A stretch of 64,000 nucleotides of DNA from Mycolicibacterium sp. CR10 (GCF_005222675.1 NZ_STGE01000002.1:62001-126000); one strand, 5' to 3'. Positions 46,275 through 55,560 are shown, numbered from the stretch's first letter. The notes: a model not told the origin generated them from the sequence alone. Translations and numbers: made by a program.

Positions 46275-46709
46275 ATGCAAAACGAGATGATCGAGCGTCC
46301 TTCCGCCCGCTATGGACGGCAGCGGCTGACCCGGCGTACCCGCCGGTGGATCGTCCTCGGACTGTCCGCGCTCGTGCTGGTGACGGGCGTGGTGATCGCG
46401 GCGGTGGCCTTCGTCAGGTTCGGTGCCGGCGACGTGAAGGGCGAACTCGGCGGTTACCGGATCGTCGATGACCAGACTGTCGAGGTGACCATCAGCGTCA
46501 CGCGCGACGACCCGTCACAACCGGTGGTGTGCATCGTGCGGGCCCGGTCCTACGACGGCAACGAGACCGGCAGGCGCGAGGTGCTGGTTTCGCCGTCGAC
46601 GGCGACGACCGTGCAGGTGAAGACCGTGGTGAAGACCAGCAGACCGGCTGTGGTCGGCGATGTTTACGGGTGCGGGACCGACGTGCCGTCATACCTGGTG
46701 GGTGCGTAG
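46275..46709 (+). CDS. DUF4307 membrane-anchored protein (Rv1081c homologue)
   Basis: A 144-aa protein from ATG 46275 (the same length as Rv1081c). A short basic cytoplasmic N-terminus leads to one membrane helix (about 26-48, [22 protein letters not shown]), then an extracytoplasmic DUF4307 domain with [43 protein letters not shown] and two Cys (VVCIV; YGCGT) that could pair. Function unknown. It is divergent from mca and 228 bp before greA. The frame is open upstream to 46176, with a non-protein-like composition. Confidence 0.8.
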   Translation: MQNEMIERPSARYGRQRLTRRTRRWIVLGLSALVLVTGVVIAAVAFVRFGAGDVKGELGGYRIVDDQTVEVTISVTRDDPSQPVVCIVRARSYDGNETGRREVLVSPSTATTVQVKTVVKTSRPAVVGDVYGCGTDVPSYLVGA

Positions 46710-46804
46710 CGGGCGGCCGTTCAACCAACTTCCAGCTGCGAATTCATGAAAATCGGGTATCCCCCCGGTGCTATCATGGATCGATACACGGTTCCTGCTG
46801 GGGC

Positions 46805-46861
46805 CGTGTATTGCTGCATTTGGGTGAGCGGATTGAGCGCTTGCGATCGCGGCAATACACG
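46805..46861 (+). promoter_or_regulatory. Long-range hairpin in the greA leader
   Basis: CGTGTATTGC (46805-46814) and GCAATACACG (46852-46861) are a perfect 10-bp inverted repeat around a 37-base loop, within the 228-bp region before greA. A TATCAT that could be a -10 lies at about 46772, so the hairpin would fall in a 5' UTR of about 160 bases. It could regulate greA; no known riboswitch fits. Confidence 0.35.
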
Positions 46862-46937
46862 AGCGACAGCTCCCGGCCCGCCGTGTCAGGCCCTACGCGA
46901 CAAGCGCGGAAGCAACGAACGACAGGAGCGCTACGAC

Positions 46938-47432
46938 ATGACCGACACACAGGTCACCTGGCTGACCGAGGAAGCATTCGACCGGCTGAAGCTCGAACTC
47001 GATCAGCTGATCGCCAATCGGCCTGTCATCGCCGCCGAGATCAACGACCGCCGCGAAGAGGGCGATCTGCGGGAGAACGGCGGCTACCACGCCGCCCGCG
47101 AGGAGCAGGGCCAGCAGGAGGCCCGGATCCGTCAGCTGCAGGAGTTGCTCAACAACGCCAAGGTGGGCGAGGCCCCCAAGCAGTCTGGTGTCGCGCTGCC
47201 CGGCTCGGTCGTCAAGGTCTACTACGACGATGACGACAAAGAGACCGAGACGTTCCTAATCGGCACCCGCCAGGAAGGCGTCAGCGACGGCAAGCTCGAG
47301 GTGTACTCCCCGAACTCTCCGCTGGGCGGCGCCCTGATCGACGCCAAGGTCGGCGACTCGCGCTCCTACACCGTGCCCAACGGCAACACCGTCAAGGTGA
47401 CGCTCGTCAGCGCGGAGCCCTACCACTCCTGA
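46938..47432 (+). CDS. greA: Transcription elongation factor GreA
   Basis: A 164-aa factor that rescues backtracked RNA polymerase by stimulating its transcript cleavage. The N-terminal coiled coil (about 8-78) has the acidic tip with [19 protein letters not shown], which carries the catalytic D and E residues. The C-terminal FKBP-like domain (about 85-160) includes [24 protein letters not shown] 46938 follows AGGAGCG. It corresponds to Rv1080c and is preceded by an unusually long structured leader. Confidence 0.95.
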   Translation: MTDTQVTWLTEEAFDRLKLELDQLIANRPVIAAEINDRREEGDLRENGGYHAAREEQGQQEARIRQLQELLNNAKVGEAPKQSGVALPGSVVKVYYDDDDKETETFLIGTRQEGVSDGKLEVYSPNSPLGGALIDAKVGDSRSYTVPNGNTVKVTLVSAEPYHS

Positions 47433-47494
47433 GCGCCGCGCTGCCGCCCTCACTGATGCTGAGCAGTTCGCGGCGGCGGGATACCCTCCTGCCC

Positions 47495-48166
47495 ATGGCG
47501 CAGATCGCCGAGGACCTGTTCTTGATGTTGCTGGACAACGCGTCCGCGCAGCCGGGGCTGGACAGACCTCGCCGGGATCATGTGCTGGCGGCGGCGACGC
47601 TTCTCGACCTGGCTCACGCATGCCGTATCCGCCCCGCGGTCGAAGGGGAATCGGTGCAGCCAGGACGGTTGGTGGCCCTGCACACCGGCGGGCGCAGCGA
47701 CTCCGTCGCCGAGCCGGCATTCGAGCTGCTGGCGGCGAGGCCGCTGCCGCCGGCCGCCGCCATCAAGAAGGTCGGCAAAGACGTCCAGGACCGTCTGGTC
47801 GAGCGCCTGGGACAGACCGGCCAGATTCGGCGTACTGCGTTGCCGTCCAAGCGTTTCAGCCGAAACTACGCGTTCCCCCTGACCAACCGGGATCGGGTGG
47901 GGCCGGCCCGTGCCGCCTTGCTGTCGGCCCTGTTCGACCGCACGCCGCCCGCGCCGTCGACGGCGGCCGTCATCACCGTGCTGCACGCCGCCGACGGGTT
48001 GGGCGCCTTGCTCAGCCTCAACGACCGGGGGTGGCGCTGGGTTCACGCCCGCGCCGGCGAGATCTCCAGTGGCAGTTGGGTCGACGAGTCGCCTACCGCA
48101 CTGCCCGAGGTGAATCTCGCGGTCACCGCGTCAGCGGTGCGTCAAGCGTTGGTCCAACTCGTCTAG
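47495..48166 (+). CDS. GPP34 (GOLPH3-like) family protein
   Basis: A 223-aa protein of the GPP34/GOLPH3 family (PF05719). The family's N-terminal block AEDLFLMLLDNASAQPGLD and the central KKVGKDVQDRLVERLGQTGQIRR are clear; the middle and C-terminal helices (HAADGLGALLS) complete the fold. Eukaryotic GOLPH3 binds phosphoinositides; the bacterial role is unknown. I start at ATG 47495. It follows greA by 62 bp and overlaps the convergent metB gene by four bases. Confidence 0.82.
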   Translation: MAQIAEDLFLMLLDNASAQPGLDRPRRDHVLAAATLLDLAHACRIRPAVEGESVQPGRLVALHTGGRSDSVAEPAFELLAARPLPPAAAIKKVGKDVQDRLVERLGQTGQIRRTALPSKRFSRNYAFPLTNRDRVGPARAALLSALFDRTPPAPSTAAVITVLHAADGLGALLSLNDRGWRWVHARAGEISSGSWVDESPTALPEVNLAVTASAVRQALVQLV

Positions 48167-49341
48167 CGCGCCGCCAGCGCCTGCTCGACATCGCCGAGAA
48201 GGTCCGCGACATCCTCGATACCGACCGATAGTCGCACCAGGTCGTCGGGCACCTCGAGCTGTGAGCCCGCGGTCGAGGCGTGCGTCATCGCACCGGGATA
48301 CTCGATCAGCGACTCGACACCGCCGAGCGACTCGGCGAGGATGAATATCTCTGTGCGAGCACAGAAGTCGCGTGCCGCCTGCGGGCCACCGCGCAGCCGC
48401 GCCGACACCATCCCGCCGAACGCGCTCATCTGCCGCGCGGCGACCTCGTGGTTGGGGTGCGAGGGCAGGCCGGGGTAGAGCACGGTGTCGACCGCGGGGT
48501 GTCCGTCGAGGAACTCGGCGATCAGCGCCGCATTCTCGCTGTGGCGCTGCATCCGCAGCGGCAGCGTCTTCAGTCCGCGCATCGTCAGGTAGGCGTCGAA
48601 GGGGCCCGGCACCGCTCCGGCGCCGTTCTGCAGAAATGCGAACGCCTCGTCGAGGGCCTCGTCGTTGGTCAGCAGCGCGCCGCCCACCACGTCGGAGTGC
48701 CCACCGATGTACTTGGTCGTCGAGTGCAACACGATGTCGGCACCCAGCGACAGCGGCTGCTGAAGGGCCGGCGAGGCGAAGGTGTTGTCCACCAGCACCT
48801 TGGCGTTCGTCGGGGACGCCAGCGCGGAGATCGTCTCGATGTCGGCGATGGACAGCAGCGGGTTGGTCGGTGTCTCGATCCAGACCAACTTGGTGCGGTC
48901 GGTGATGGCGGCACGGACGAGATGCAGGTCGGTCAGCGCGACCGCGGTGTAGCTGATCCCCCACAGCGTGAACACCTTGTCGATGAGCCGGAACGTGCCG
49001 CCGTACGCGTCGTCCGGGATGACGACGTGGTCGCCGGGCCGCAGCAGCGCACGCAACGCGCAGTCGGTGGCGGCCATCCCGGAGCTGAACGCCCGCGCAT
49101 AAGACGCCAGCTCCACGGCAGCCAGCGACGATTCGAGGGCTGCTCGGGTCGGGTTGCCGGTGCGCGCGTACTCGAACCCGCCGCGCAGACCGCCGACGCC
49201 GTCCTGGGCGAACGTCGAGCTCGCATAGATCGGCGCGTTGACCACGCCGGTGGCCGGGTCGGGGCGGTAACCGGCGTGAATGGCCTTGGTCGCGGGTCCG
49301 TAGGCCCGGTAGTGGTCGGCCGCGCTCCTGTGCTCGCTCAT
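48163..49341 (-). CDS. metB: Cystathionine gamma-synthase
   Basis: A 392-aa PLP enzyme of the Cys/Met metabolism family, making cystathionine from an activated homoserine and cysteine. The PLP Lys is in HSTTKYIGGHSDVVGG; GGFEYARTGNPTRAALE and VETPTNP-like WIETPTNPLLS are typical. It corresponds to Rv1079. MetB and the Cbs at 53054 work in opposite directions between cysteine and homocysteine. The ATG at 49341 is divergent from the acyl-CoA dehydrogenase gene with 32 bp between the starts. Confidence 0.92.
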   Translation of the reverse strand: MSEHRSAADHYRAYGPATKAIHAGYRPDPATGVVNAPIYASSTFAQDGVGGLRGGFEYARTGNPTRAALESSLAAVELASYARAFSSGMAATDCALRALLRPGDHVVIPDDAYGGTFRLIDKVFTLWGISYTAVALTDLHLVRAAITDRTKLVWIETPTNPLLSIADIETISALASPTNAKVLVDNTFASPALQQPLSLGADIVLHSTTKYIGGHSDVVGGALLTNDEALDEAFAFLQNGAGAVPGPFDAYLTMRGLKTLPLRMQRHSENAALIAEFLDGHPAVDTVLYPGLPSHPNHEVAARQMSAFGGMVSARLRGGPQAARDFCARTEIFILAESLGGVESLIEYPGAMTHASTAGSQLEVPDDLVRLSVGIEDVADLLGDVEQALAAR

Positions 49342-49373
49342 GGTGGTTCAGGGTAACGGTGTAGAACTTGAGG

Positions 49374-50564
49374 ATGTCCACCTCTGCGACCACTGCGATC
49401 GAAAGCCTGCTCGACCTCGACTCACTGCTGAGTGCCGAGGACCGCGACCTGCGCACGATGGTCCGCGAGTTCGGCGAGCAGCGGCTGCGCCCGCACATCG
49501 CGGAGTGGTTCGAGACCGGTGAGGTGCCGGTCCGCGACCTCGCTGTCGAGATCGGCAAGCTCGGCCTGCTCGGCATGCACCTGACCGGGTACGGCTGCGG
49601 CGGATCGACGGCCACCGCGTACGGGCTGGTGTGCCAGGAACTGGAGGCCGTCGACAGCGGGCTGCGCAGCCTGGTGTCGGTGCAGGGGTCGCTGGCGATG
49701 TTCGCCATCCATCATTGGGGCAGCGAGGAGCAACGCACCCAGTGGCTGCCCGGCATGGCGGCGGGCGAGTTGATCGGCTGCTTCGGCCTGACCGAGCCGG
49801 ACTTCGGTTCCAATCCCGGCGGTATGCGCACGACGGCCCGCCGGGACGGGTCGGACTGGATCCTGAACGGGTCGAAGATGTGGATCACCAACGCGTCGGT
49901 TGCCGACGTGGCGATCGTGTGGGCGCGTGCGCAGGGCGAGGAACGCAACAGCATCGTCGGCTTCGCGGTGCCGACGTCGACGCCGGGGTTCAGCGCCCGG
50001 GAGATGACGCACAAGATGTCGCTGCGGGCATCGGTCACCTCCGAGTTCAGCCTCGACGATGTACGGCTTCCCGACGACGCCAGATTGCCCGGCGCTCAGG
50101 GACTATCGGGTCCGCTGGCCTGTCTGTCCGAGGCCCGGTTCGGCATCGTCTTCGGTGCCGTGGGCGCGGCCCGGGATTGCCTCGAGACCACGCTGGACTA
50201 CGTGGGCACCCGCGAGGTCTTCGACAGGCCGCTGGCCGGCTACCAACTGACGCAGGCCAAGATCGCCGACATGGCCGTCGAGCTGGCCAAGGCCCAGCTG
50301 CTGGCGCTGCATCTGGGACGCCTCAAAGACGAGGGCCGTATCCGGCCGGAGCAGGTCAGCGTCGGCAAGCTGAACAATGTCCGGGAAGCGATCAAGATCG
50401 CTCGTCAGTGTCGGACATTGTTGGGCGCCAACGGAATCACCCTGGAGTACCCGGTTCTCCGGCATGCCAACAACCTGGAGTCGGTGCTCACCTACGAGGG
50501 CACGTCCGAGGTGCACCAGTTGGTCATCGGAGAGGCGCTCACCGGAGTCAGCGCCTTCCGCTGA
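49374..50564 (+). CDS. Acyl-CoA dehydrogenase, glutaryl-CoA dehydrogenase-like
   Basis: A 396-aa flavoprotein from ATG 49374. The FAD and substrate blocks are CFGLTEPDFGSNPGGM (about 140-155) and WILNGSKMWITNAS. The catalytic base is the Glu of LTYEGTSEVHQLVIG near the C-terminus, in the context ANNLESVLTYEGTSEVH, which resembles glutaryl-CoA dehydrogenases. This suggests lysine or tryptophan breakdown, but the Arg that pairs with the glutarate carboxylate cannot be assigned with confidence. In M. tuberculosis no such gene lies between metB and pra. Confidence 0.83.
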   Translation: MSTSATTAIESLLDLDSLLSAEDRDLRTMVREFGEQRLRPHIAEWFETGEVPVRDLAVEIGKLGLLGMHLTGYGCGGSTATAYGLVCQELEAVDSGLRSLVSVQGSLAMFAIHHWGSEEQRTQWLPGMAAGELIGCFGLTEPDFGSNPGGMRTTARRDGSDWILNGSKMWITNASVADVAIVWARAQGEERNSIVGFAVPTSTPGFSAREMTHKMSLRASVTSEFSLDDVRLPDDARLPGAQGLSGPLACLSEARFGIVFGAVGAARDCLETTLDYVGTREVFDRPLAGYQLTQAKIADMAVELAKAQLLALHLGRLKDEGRIRPEQVSVGKLNNVREAIKIARQCRTLLGANGITLEYPVLRHANNLESVLTYEGTSEVHQLVIGEALTGVSAFR

Positions 50565-50646
50565 CGCCCGCGGCACCCCGAACGTACGCTTTCTGACGGA
50601 AATCGGCTGAATTCCATCATCTTCCGTACAGTCGGCGCGCGCCCCG

Positions 50647-51207
50647 TCAGTACTGCGATGGACCGGGCGGCAGTACCTGCGGGTTCAGCGGCACACACAC
50701 CGTGGTCATCATCTTGTCGGCCAACGTCTGACGCTTGGTGTCCCAGAGTGGGACGAAGAAACCGATGCCGCAGACGATCGCATCCACGAGGTGAGTCACC
50801 TGACGCACCGTTGACAGACCGAAGCCTGTTGGCTGCCAAGTCTTCTCGCTGACCACCTTGAACTTCATCACCGACTTGCCGATGCTCGATCCGGTGGTGC
50901 CCTGCCGGTAGCCCCAGTTCCACAGGCCGTAGGCCACCGACAGCCCGGCGAACGCACCGAAGGCGATGTCGCCGGACGACGACTGCGTCGACGTGCACGC
51001 CACGCCACCATTGTCGTAGGTCACGCAGTCGATGGCGCCGGTGCCGATGGCCACCGCCTCCCAGAGTCCCAGGCCGATCAGAATCGGCAGCACGTCGACC
51101 AACCACGCGCAGAATCGCGCAATCCATGACGTGTACGACTTCCTCGGCAACGCCTGCCAGGCCGGTGGTGGCGGGTATCCGGCAGGCGGCAGCGCGTCCC
51201 AAGTCAT
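50647..51207 (-). CDS. RDD-family membrane protein (Pra paralogue)
   Basis: A 186-aa protein from ATG 51207 with GGTGGAAGG upstream. The N-terminus is short and Pro-rich (PPAGYPPPPAWQ). An RDD domain follows with three membrane segments (about 30-55, 85-105, 140-165). The diagnostic stretch YRQGTTGSSIGKSVMKFKVVSEKTWQPTGFGLSTVRQ is almost identical to that in the pra gene at 52290. The two RDD proteins differ mainly in the first 50 residues. It is probably a duplicate of pra; function unknown. Confidence 0.8.
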   Translation of the reverse strand: MTWDALPPAGYPPPPAWQALPRKSYTSWIARFCAWLVDVLPILIGLGLWEAVAIGTGAIDCVTYDNGGVACTSTQSSSGDIAFGAFAGLSVAYGLWNWGYRQGTTGSSIGKSVMKFKVVSEKTWQPTGFGLSTVRQVTHLVDAIVCGIGFFVPLWDTKRQTLADKMMTTVCVPLNPQVLPPGPSQY

Positions 51208-51242
51208 CGCCTTCCACCCTTTCGATCTCGTACCGGAAATGC

Positions 51243-51279
51243 AATGTCGGCGTGCCCACGATCTGGACACGCCGACATT
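51243..51279. terminator. 12-bp perfect hairpin between pra-cluster genes
   Basis: AATGTCGGCGTG pairs perfectly with CACGCCGACATT around a 13-base loop, and flanking ccgg bases extend it with a bulge. It lies between two minus-strand genes, 14 bp after the DUF-type gene stop and 35 bp before the RDD gene start. It is likely a terminator or processing hairpin. Confidence 0.6.
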
Positions 51280-51293
51280 CCGGTCAGGAAATG

Positions 51294-52265
51294 CTAAGGG
51301 GTCGCGGGTGCCACGGAGCCACCGTTGAGTGCCCGGTAGGCGTAGACCAGCATCAACGACACCACCGGTACGGCAACAAGGAGGCCCACGCCGCACAGCA
51401 GCGCTCCGACGACGGCGACCAGCACCATCACCAGCCAGGTGACCAGTACAGGGCCGAAGTTGTTCTTGGCGGTGTCAAAACTCGCCTTGACGGCGTCGAT
51501 GGGCGCCAGATTCCGGTCGAGGACCGCCACCACGGTGAACATCAACATCACGCTGGCGATCAGCCCGGGGATGACGCACAGGAAGCTGCCGATGGTGGTG
51601 ATGACTCCGACGATCACGCCTGCGACGACGACGTTGCCCATGTTGCGCGGTTTGAAGAACGAGCCGACCGTGACCGGTATGCCGTTGGCGATATCGAGTA
51701 TCCCGCTGAAAAACGCGGACTGGATCGCTGCGGTGACGATCAGGGAGAGACACCATCCGACAATCGTGACGAGCAGCCCCGCAAAGCTGCTGGCGCTGTA
51801 GGAGAACGAAAGCCCACTGCCATCCGCGCTGTAGCTGGTGTCACCGGGCGACACCAGCATCTGCACCACGTTGACGAGGCCCTGCAGAACCAGGACCACA
51901 ACGGCGAAGATCAACGTGGCCACAATCAACGGCACGGCGTTCTTGGCGAACTTGTTCCACGCCCAGCCGAACGCGTCGCCCACGCTGTAGGCAGGAGGCC
52001 CCATCATGGGGGGATATCCCTGCGGGGGTGGCGGATACCCGGCTGCGCCCGGCGGCATCGAGTAGCCCGCAGGTGGCTGATAGCCGCCCTGGGGCGTCGG
52101 GGGCGGATAACCGCCCTGCGGCGGCGGGTAGCCGCCTGGAGGTGGATAGCCGCCCTGTGGCGGCGGTGGATAGCCGCCCTGCTGGGGTGGCGGGTAGCCC
52201 TCCGATGGCGGCGGGTATCCGCCCTGCGGGGGCGGATACCCCTCTGGTGGTGGTTGGTCAGTCAT
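51294..52265 (-). CDS. Membrane protein with YPPPQGG repeats
   Basis: A 323-aa protein. Residues 1-90 are a Pro/Gly/Tyr-rich repeat region with about nine YPPPxGG-type units. The rest has five to six membrane segments (about 110-132, 160-185, 205-225, 228-250, 275-300 and 300-315) with the motif FFSGILDIANG. Such heads occur in many mycobacterial integral membrane proteins. It lies between the two RDD genes, as part of one Pro-rich membrane-protein cluster. Function unknown. Confidence 0.75.
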   Translation of the reverse strand: MTDQPPPEGYPPPQGGYPPPSEGYPPPQQGGYPPPPQGGYPPPGGYPPPQGGYPPPTPQGGYQPPAGYSMPPGAAGYPPPPQGYPPMMGPPAYSVGDAFGWAWNKFAKNAVPLIVATLIFAVVVLVLQGLVNVVQMLVSPGDTSYSADGSGLSFSYSASSFAGLLVTIVGWCLSLIVTAAIQSAFFSGILDIANGIPVTVGSFFKPRNMGNVVVAGVIVGVITTIGSFLCVIPGLIASVMLMFTVVAVLDRNLAPIDAVKASFDTAKNNFGPVLVTWLVMVLVAVVGALLCGVGLLVAVPVVSLMLVYAYRALNGGSVAPATP

Positions 52266-52289
52266 GGATCTCCCCGAAGTTGCTAGTCG

Positions 52290-52925
52290 CTAGAGCGGAA
52301 CGCAGACAGTGGTCATGATCTTGTCGGCGATGGTCTGGCGCTTAGCATCCCAGAGCGGGAACAGGTAGCCGATGTAACAGATCGCGCCGTCGATGAGGTG
52401 GGCCAACTGGCGAACGATCGACAGACCGAATCCGATTGGTTGCCAAGTCTTCTCGCTGACGACCTTGAACTTCATGATCGATTTGCCGATGCTCGAGCCT
52501 GTGGTGCCCTGCCGGTAGCCGTAGTTCCAGATCGCGTAGGCCAGGATCACGACGCTGGTGAGCCCGATCGCCAACTGACCGATGGTGGATGCGCCCGTTG
52601 CGCAGAAGTCGCCCAGCTCGAACTCGGAGGTATCGGTGACACACACCGTCTCCTGAGTGCCCATCAGAATTCCCCAGCCGATGCCTTCGATGATCAGGAT
52701 CGGAATGAAGTCGACCACCCACGCGAGCACGCGGGTGATCCACGGCGTGTAAGCCTCTTTCGGCAGAGGGGCGCCCGGTCCCGCGGCCTGGGGCGGAAAG
52801 TTACCCTGGGGCGGCGGAAAACCACCCTGGGACGGCGGAAAGCCACCTCCCTGCGGAGGCGGAGGCGGGTAACCGCCGGGGGGTGGAGGCGGATAGTTCC
52901 CGGGTGGTGGCGGTTGATCGGTCAT
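52290..52925 (-). CDS. pra: Proline-rich antigen Pra (RDD family)
   Basis: A 211-aa protein. Residues 1-52 are Pro/Gly-rich (NYPPPPPGGYPPPPPQGGGF), then an RDD domain with three membrane segments (about 65-85, 115-140 and 165-190) and YRQGTTGSSIGKSIMKFKVVSEKTWQPIGFGLSIVRQ. It corresponds to Rv1078 and to the M. leprae proline-rich antigen. It is an immunogenic membrane protein; function unknown. The ATG at 52925 follows a GGAAGG site. Confidence 0.88.
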   Translation of the reverse strand: MTDQPPPPGNYPPPPPGGYPPPPPQGGGFPPSQGGFPPPQGNFPPQAAGPGAPLPKEAYTPWITRVLAWVVDFIPILIIEGIGWGILMGTQETVCVTDTSEFELGDFCATGASTIGQLAIGLTSVVILAYAIWNYGYRQGTTGSSIGKSIMKFKVVSEKTWQPIGFGLSIVRQLAHLIDGAICYIGYLFPLWDAKRQTIADKIMTTVCVPL

Positions 52926-53053
52926 GGACGCCTTCCAGTGATCAGTAGCTGGGAACGAGCGTGCTCACAATACCTGAGAAACGGCTTAGAACAGCGTTTT
53001 CGCGCACTAACCCGATCTTGAAGCAGGGGCGCGATCGGCGTTTGCCAGAACTG

Positions 53054-54460
53054 TCAGCGGCGGGCGCTGCCGTCCGACAGAAAGCCCAGCAGATCGTGGC
53101 GGGTGAGGACGCCGGCGGGCTTACCCTCCTCGACCACCATGACCGCGTCGCAGTCCCGCAGCGACTTTGCCGCGGTGCTCACCAATTCGCCTGCGCCGAT
53201 CAACGGAAGCGGCGGGCTCATGTGCTGGGAAACGGCGTCCGCCAGCTTCGCGCGGCCCTCGAACACCGCAGACAACAGCTCACGTTCGGACACGCTGCCC
53301 GCCACTTCACCGGCCATCACCGGGGGCTCGGCGCCGACGACAGGCATCTGGGACACCCCGTACTCACGCAGGATCCCGATGGCGTCGCGCACTGTCTCCG
53401 ACGGATGCGTGTGGACGAGATCCGGAAGCGCTCCGGACTTGCCGCGCAGCACGTCGCCCACCGTCGACTCCTCCACCGAGCCGTCCAAGCGGGTGCGCAA
53501 GAAGCCATACGACGACATCCAGTCGTCATTGAAAACCTTTGAGAGATAACCGCGTCCGCCATCGGGAAGTAACACCACCACGAGTGCGTCCGGTCCCGCC
53601 CGCTCGGCCACGTTGATCGCCGCGACCGCAGCCATTCCACACGATCCACCGACCAGCAGTGCCTCTTCGCGGGCCAACCGCCTGGTCATCTCGAAGGAGT
53701 CGGCGTCCGAGACCGCGATGATCTCGTCGGGGACCGACGGGTCATAGGCCGACGGCCAGAAGTCCTCGCCGACGCCTTCCACCAGATAAGGCCGGCCGGT
53801 ACCCCCCGAGTACACCGAACCCTCGGGGTCGACGCCGATGATCTGGACCGGGCCTTCTGGACGCCCCCGGGACATCTCCTTGAGGTACCGGCCCGTGCCG
53901 GTGATGGTGCCGCCGGTGCCGACACCCGCGACGAAGTGTGTGACCTTGCCATCGGTGTCGGCCCAGATCTCCGGACCGGTCGTCTCGTAGTGGCTCGCAG
54001 GCCCCATCGGGTTGGAGTACTGGTCGGGCTTCCACGCTCCGTCGATCTCTTCGACCAGCCGATTGGACACGCTGTAGTAGCTGTCCGGATCGTCGGGAGC
54101 CACCGCCGTCGGGCACACCACGACGTCGGCGCCGTAGGCGCGCAAGACGTTCCGCTTGTCCTCGCTGACCTTGTCGGGGCAGACGAAGATGCACTTGTAG
54201 CCACGCTGCTGGGCGACCAGCGCCAGCCCGACACCGGTGTTTCCCGATGTCGGTTCGACGATGGTGCCGCCGGGCGTCAGCTCACCGCTCGCCTCGGCGG
54301 CATCGATCATCTTGATCGCGATGCGGTCTTTGGCGCTGCCGCCCGGATTGAGGTACTCGATCTTGGCCGCGACGATCCCCGCGCCCGCAGGGACCACGGA
54401 GTTCAGCTGTACCAGAGGGGTATTGCCGATGAGCTCACTGACGTGCCGGGCGATCCGCAT
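53054..54460 (-). CDS. cbs: Cystathionine beta-synthase
   Basis: A 468-aa PLP enzyme (Rv1077 type) joining serine and homocysteine to cystathionine, the first step of transsulfuration. The PLP Lys is K44 in GGSAKDRIA; PTSGNTGVGLA and VAGVGTGGTITGTGRYL bind the substrate and PLP phosphate. A C-terminal pair of CBS domains (about 335-395 and 410-465) regulates stability, as shown for the M. tuberculosis enzyme with S-adenosylmethionine. No haem-binding N-terminal region is present. It is followed by no close partner. Confidence 0.93.
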   Translation of the reverse strand: MRIARHVSELIGNTPLVQLNSVVPAGAGIVAAKIEYLNPGGSAKDRIAIKMIDAAEASGELTPGGTIVEPTSGNTGVGLALVAQQRGYKCIFVCPDKVSEDKRNVLRAYGADVVVCPTAVAPDDPDSYYSVSNRLVEEIDGAWKPDQYSNPMGPASHYETTGPEIWADTDGKVTHFVAGVGTGGTITGTGRYLKEMSRGRPEGPVQIIGVDPEGSVYSGGTGRPYLVEGVGEDFWPSAYDPSVPDEIIAVSDADSFEMTRRLAREEALLVGGSCGMAAVAAINVAERAGPDALVVVLLPDGGRGYLSKVFNDDWMSSYGFLRTRLDGSVEESTVGDVLRGKSGALPDLVHTHPSETVRDAIGILREYGVSQMPVVGAEPPVMAGEVAGSVSERELLSAVFEGRAKLADAVSQHMSPPLPLIGAGELVSTAAKSLRDCDAVMVVEEGKPAGVLTRHDLLGFLSDGSARR

Positions 54461-54489
54461 GCGTCCATCGTGTCAGGCCCGGCCGGCGA

Positions 54490-55560
54490 CTACCAGGTGG
54501 CCTCTCGGATGTACTCGCCGATCTGCTTGATGGACCGGCTGGCCTCGGACACCGCGGGCGCCCCGAGCTGGAAGACATGCATCTGACCAGGCCAGATACG
54601 GATCTCCACGGGCACGCCCGCGGCGGCCAGCAGTCGTGCTGCCTTTCGCGCATCGCTGAGCAGAACCTCGGACCCGGAAACGTGGATCAGGGTGCGCGGC
54701 AGGCCGGGCTCAATGTGGTCGAGCGGCTCGTAGACCTCCTCGGGCTGTCCGTCGACCAGGCGTCGGGCCGCGGCGCTCTCGATCAACTCGACGAGGGCGT
54801 GGAAAGCCTTGGGCGGGAACATCGCATCGAAGCGGGCGTTCGGGTGATCGGCGCGCGCCTCGTTGTCGATCTCGAACAGTGGCGACATGGTGGCGATGGC
54901 GGCAGGCGTCTCGCCCACGAAGCCGTTGATGCCCTCGACCTGAAGGCGCTCGGCCAGGGCCAGGGAGAGGTAGCCGCCGGCCGAGTCGCCTGCGAGGACG
55001 ATCTGGTCGGGCTCGTAGCCCGTCTCCCGCAGCCACTTGTACGCGTCGTAACAGTCGTCGAGGGCGGTGCCCACGGAGTGCTTCGGGATCATCCGGTAGT
55101 TGACGACGAGCACCGGGCTGTCGGCGCACTTGGACAGCGCGGTCACCAACCGGCCATGAGTGTTGACCCCACAGGTCAGAAACGCCCCGCCGTGCATGTA
55201 GAGCACCACGCTGCGCCTGCCGTCCGCAGGCAGCACCCCGGCGGCGCGCACCAACTGGGCGGTGCAGTGCGGAAGCGCGATGGTGGCGCGCACGGTACCC
55301 GGGGCGGGTCGCAGGACGCGGGCGGCGAAATCCACCACACCCCAGGGCCATGGCAACTTGGGGGCGTAGCTGCCAACGGTCAGAAACGGCTTGATCGTCG
55401 CCATCGCTGCCAGGCCCATCAGGCGGCCGGCGATGCTCGGGCCGTCCTCGACAACCTCGACGGGTGCGCCGTCACTGACCGGGTATCGACGGGCTTTATG
55501 CGCCCGACCTGGCCTGACGCGCAGCTCTGCAGAGCTTGGGACCGTACTAGGTGCCGTCAT
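54490..55560 (-). CDS. lipU: HSL-type esterase/lipase LipU
   Basis: A 356-aa alpha/beta hydrolase of the hormone-sensitive lipase family, starting at ATG 55560 with GGAG nearby. The HGG oxyanion motif is at 123-125, the nucleophile is S193 in GDSAGG, and the acid and base are in the Asp-x-His region near the C-terminus (WPGQMHVFQL). It corresponds to Rv1076 (LipU), reported as an esterase for short acyl chains. It is divergent from the SGNH gene across a 193-bp AT-rich gap. Confidence 0.87.
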   Translation of the reverse strand: MTAPSTVPSSAELRVRPGRAHKARRYPVSDGAPVEVVEDGPSIAGRLMGLAAMATIKPFLTVGSYAPKLPWPWGVVDFAARVLRPAPGTVRATIALPHCTAQLVRAAGVLPADGRRSVVLYMHGGAFLTCGVNTHGRLVTALSKCADSPVLVVNYRMIPKHSVGTALDDCYDAYKWLRETGYEPDQIVLAGDSAGGYLSLALAERLQVEGINGFVGETPAAIATMSPLFEIDNEARADHPNARFDAMFPPKAFHALVELIESAAARRLVDGQPEEVYEPLDHIEPGLPRTLIHVSGSEVLLSDARKAARLLAAAGVPVEIRIWPGQMHVFQLGAPAVSEASRSIKQIGEYIREATW

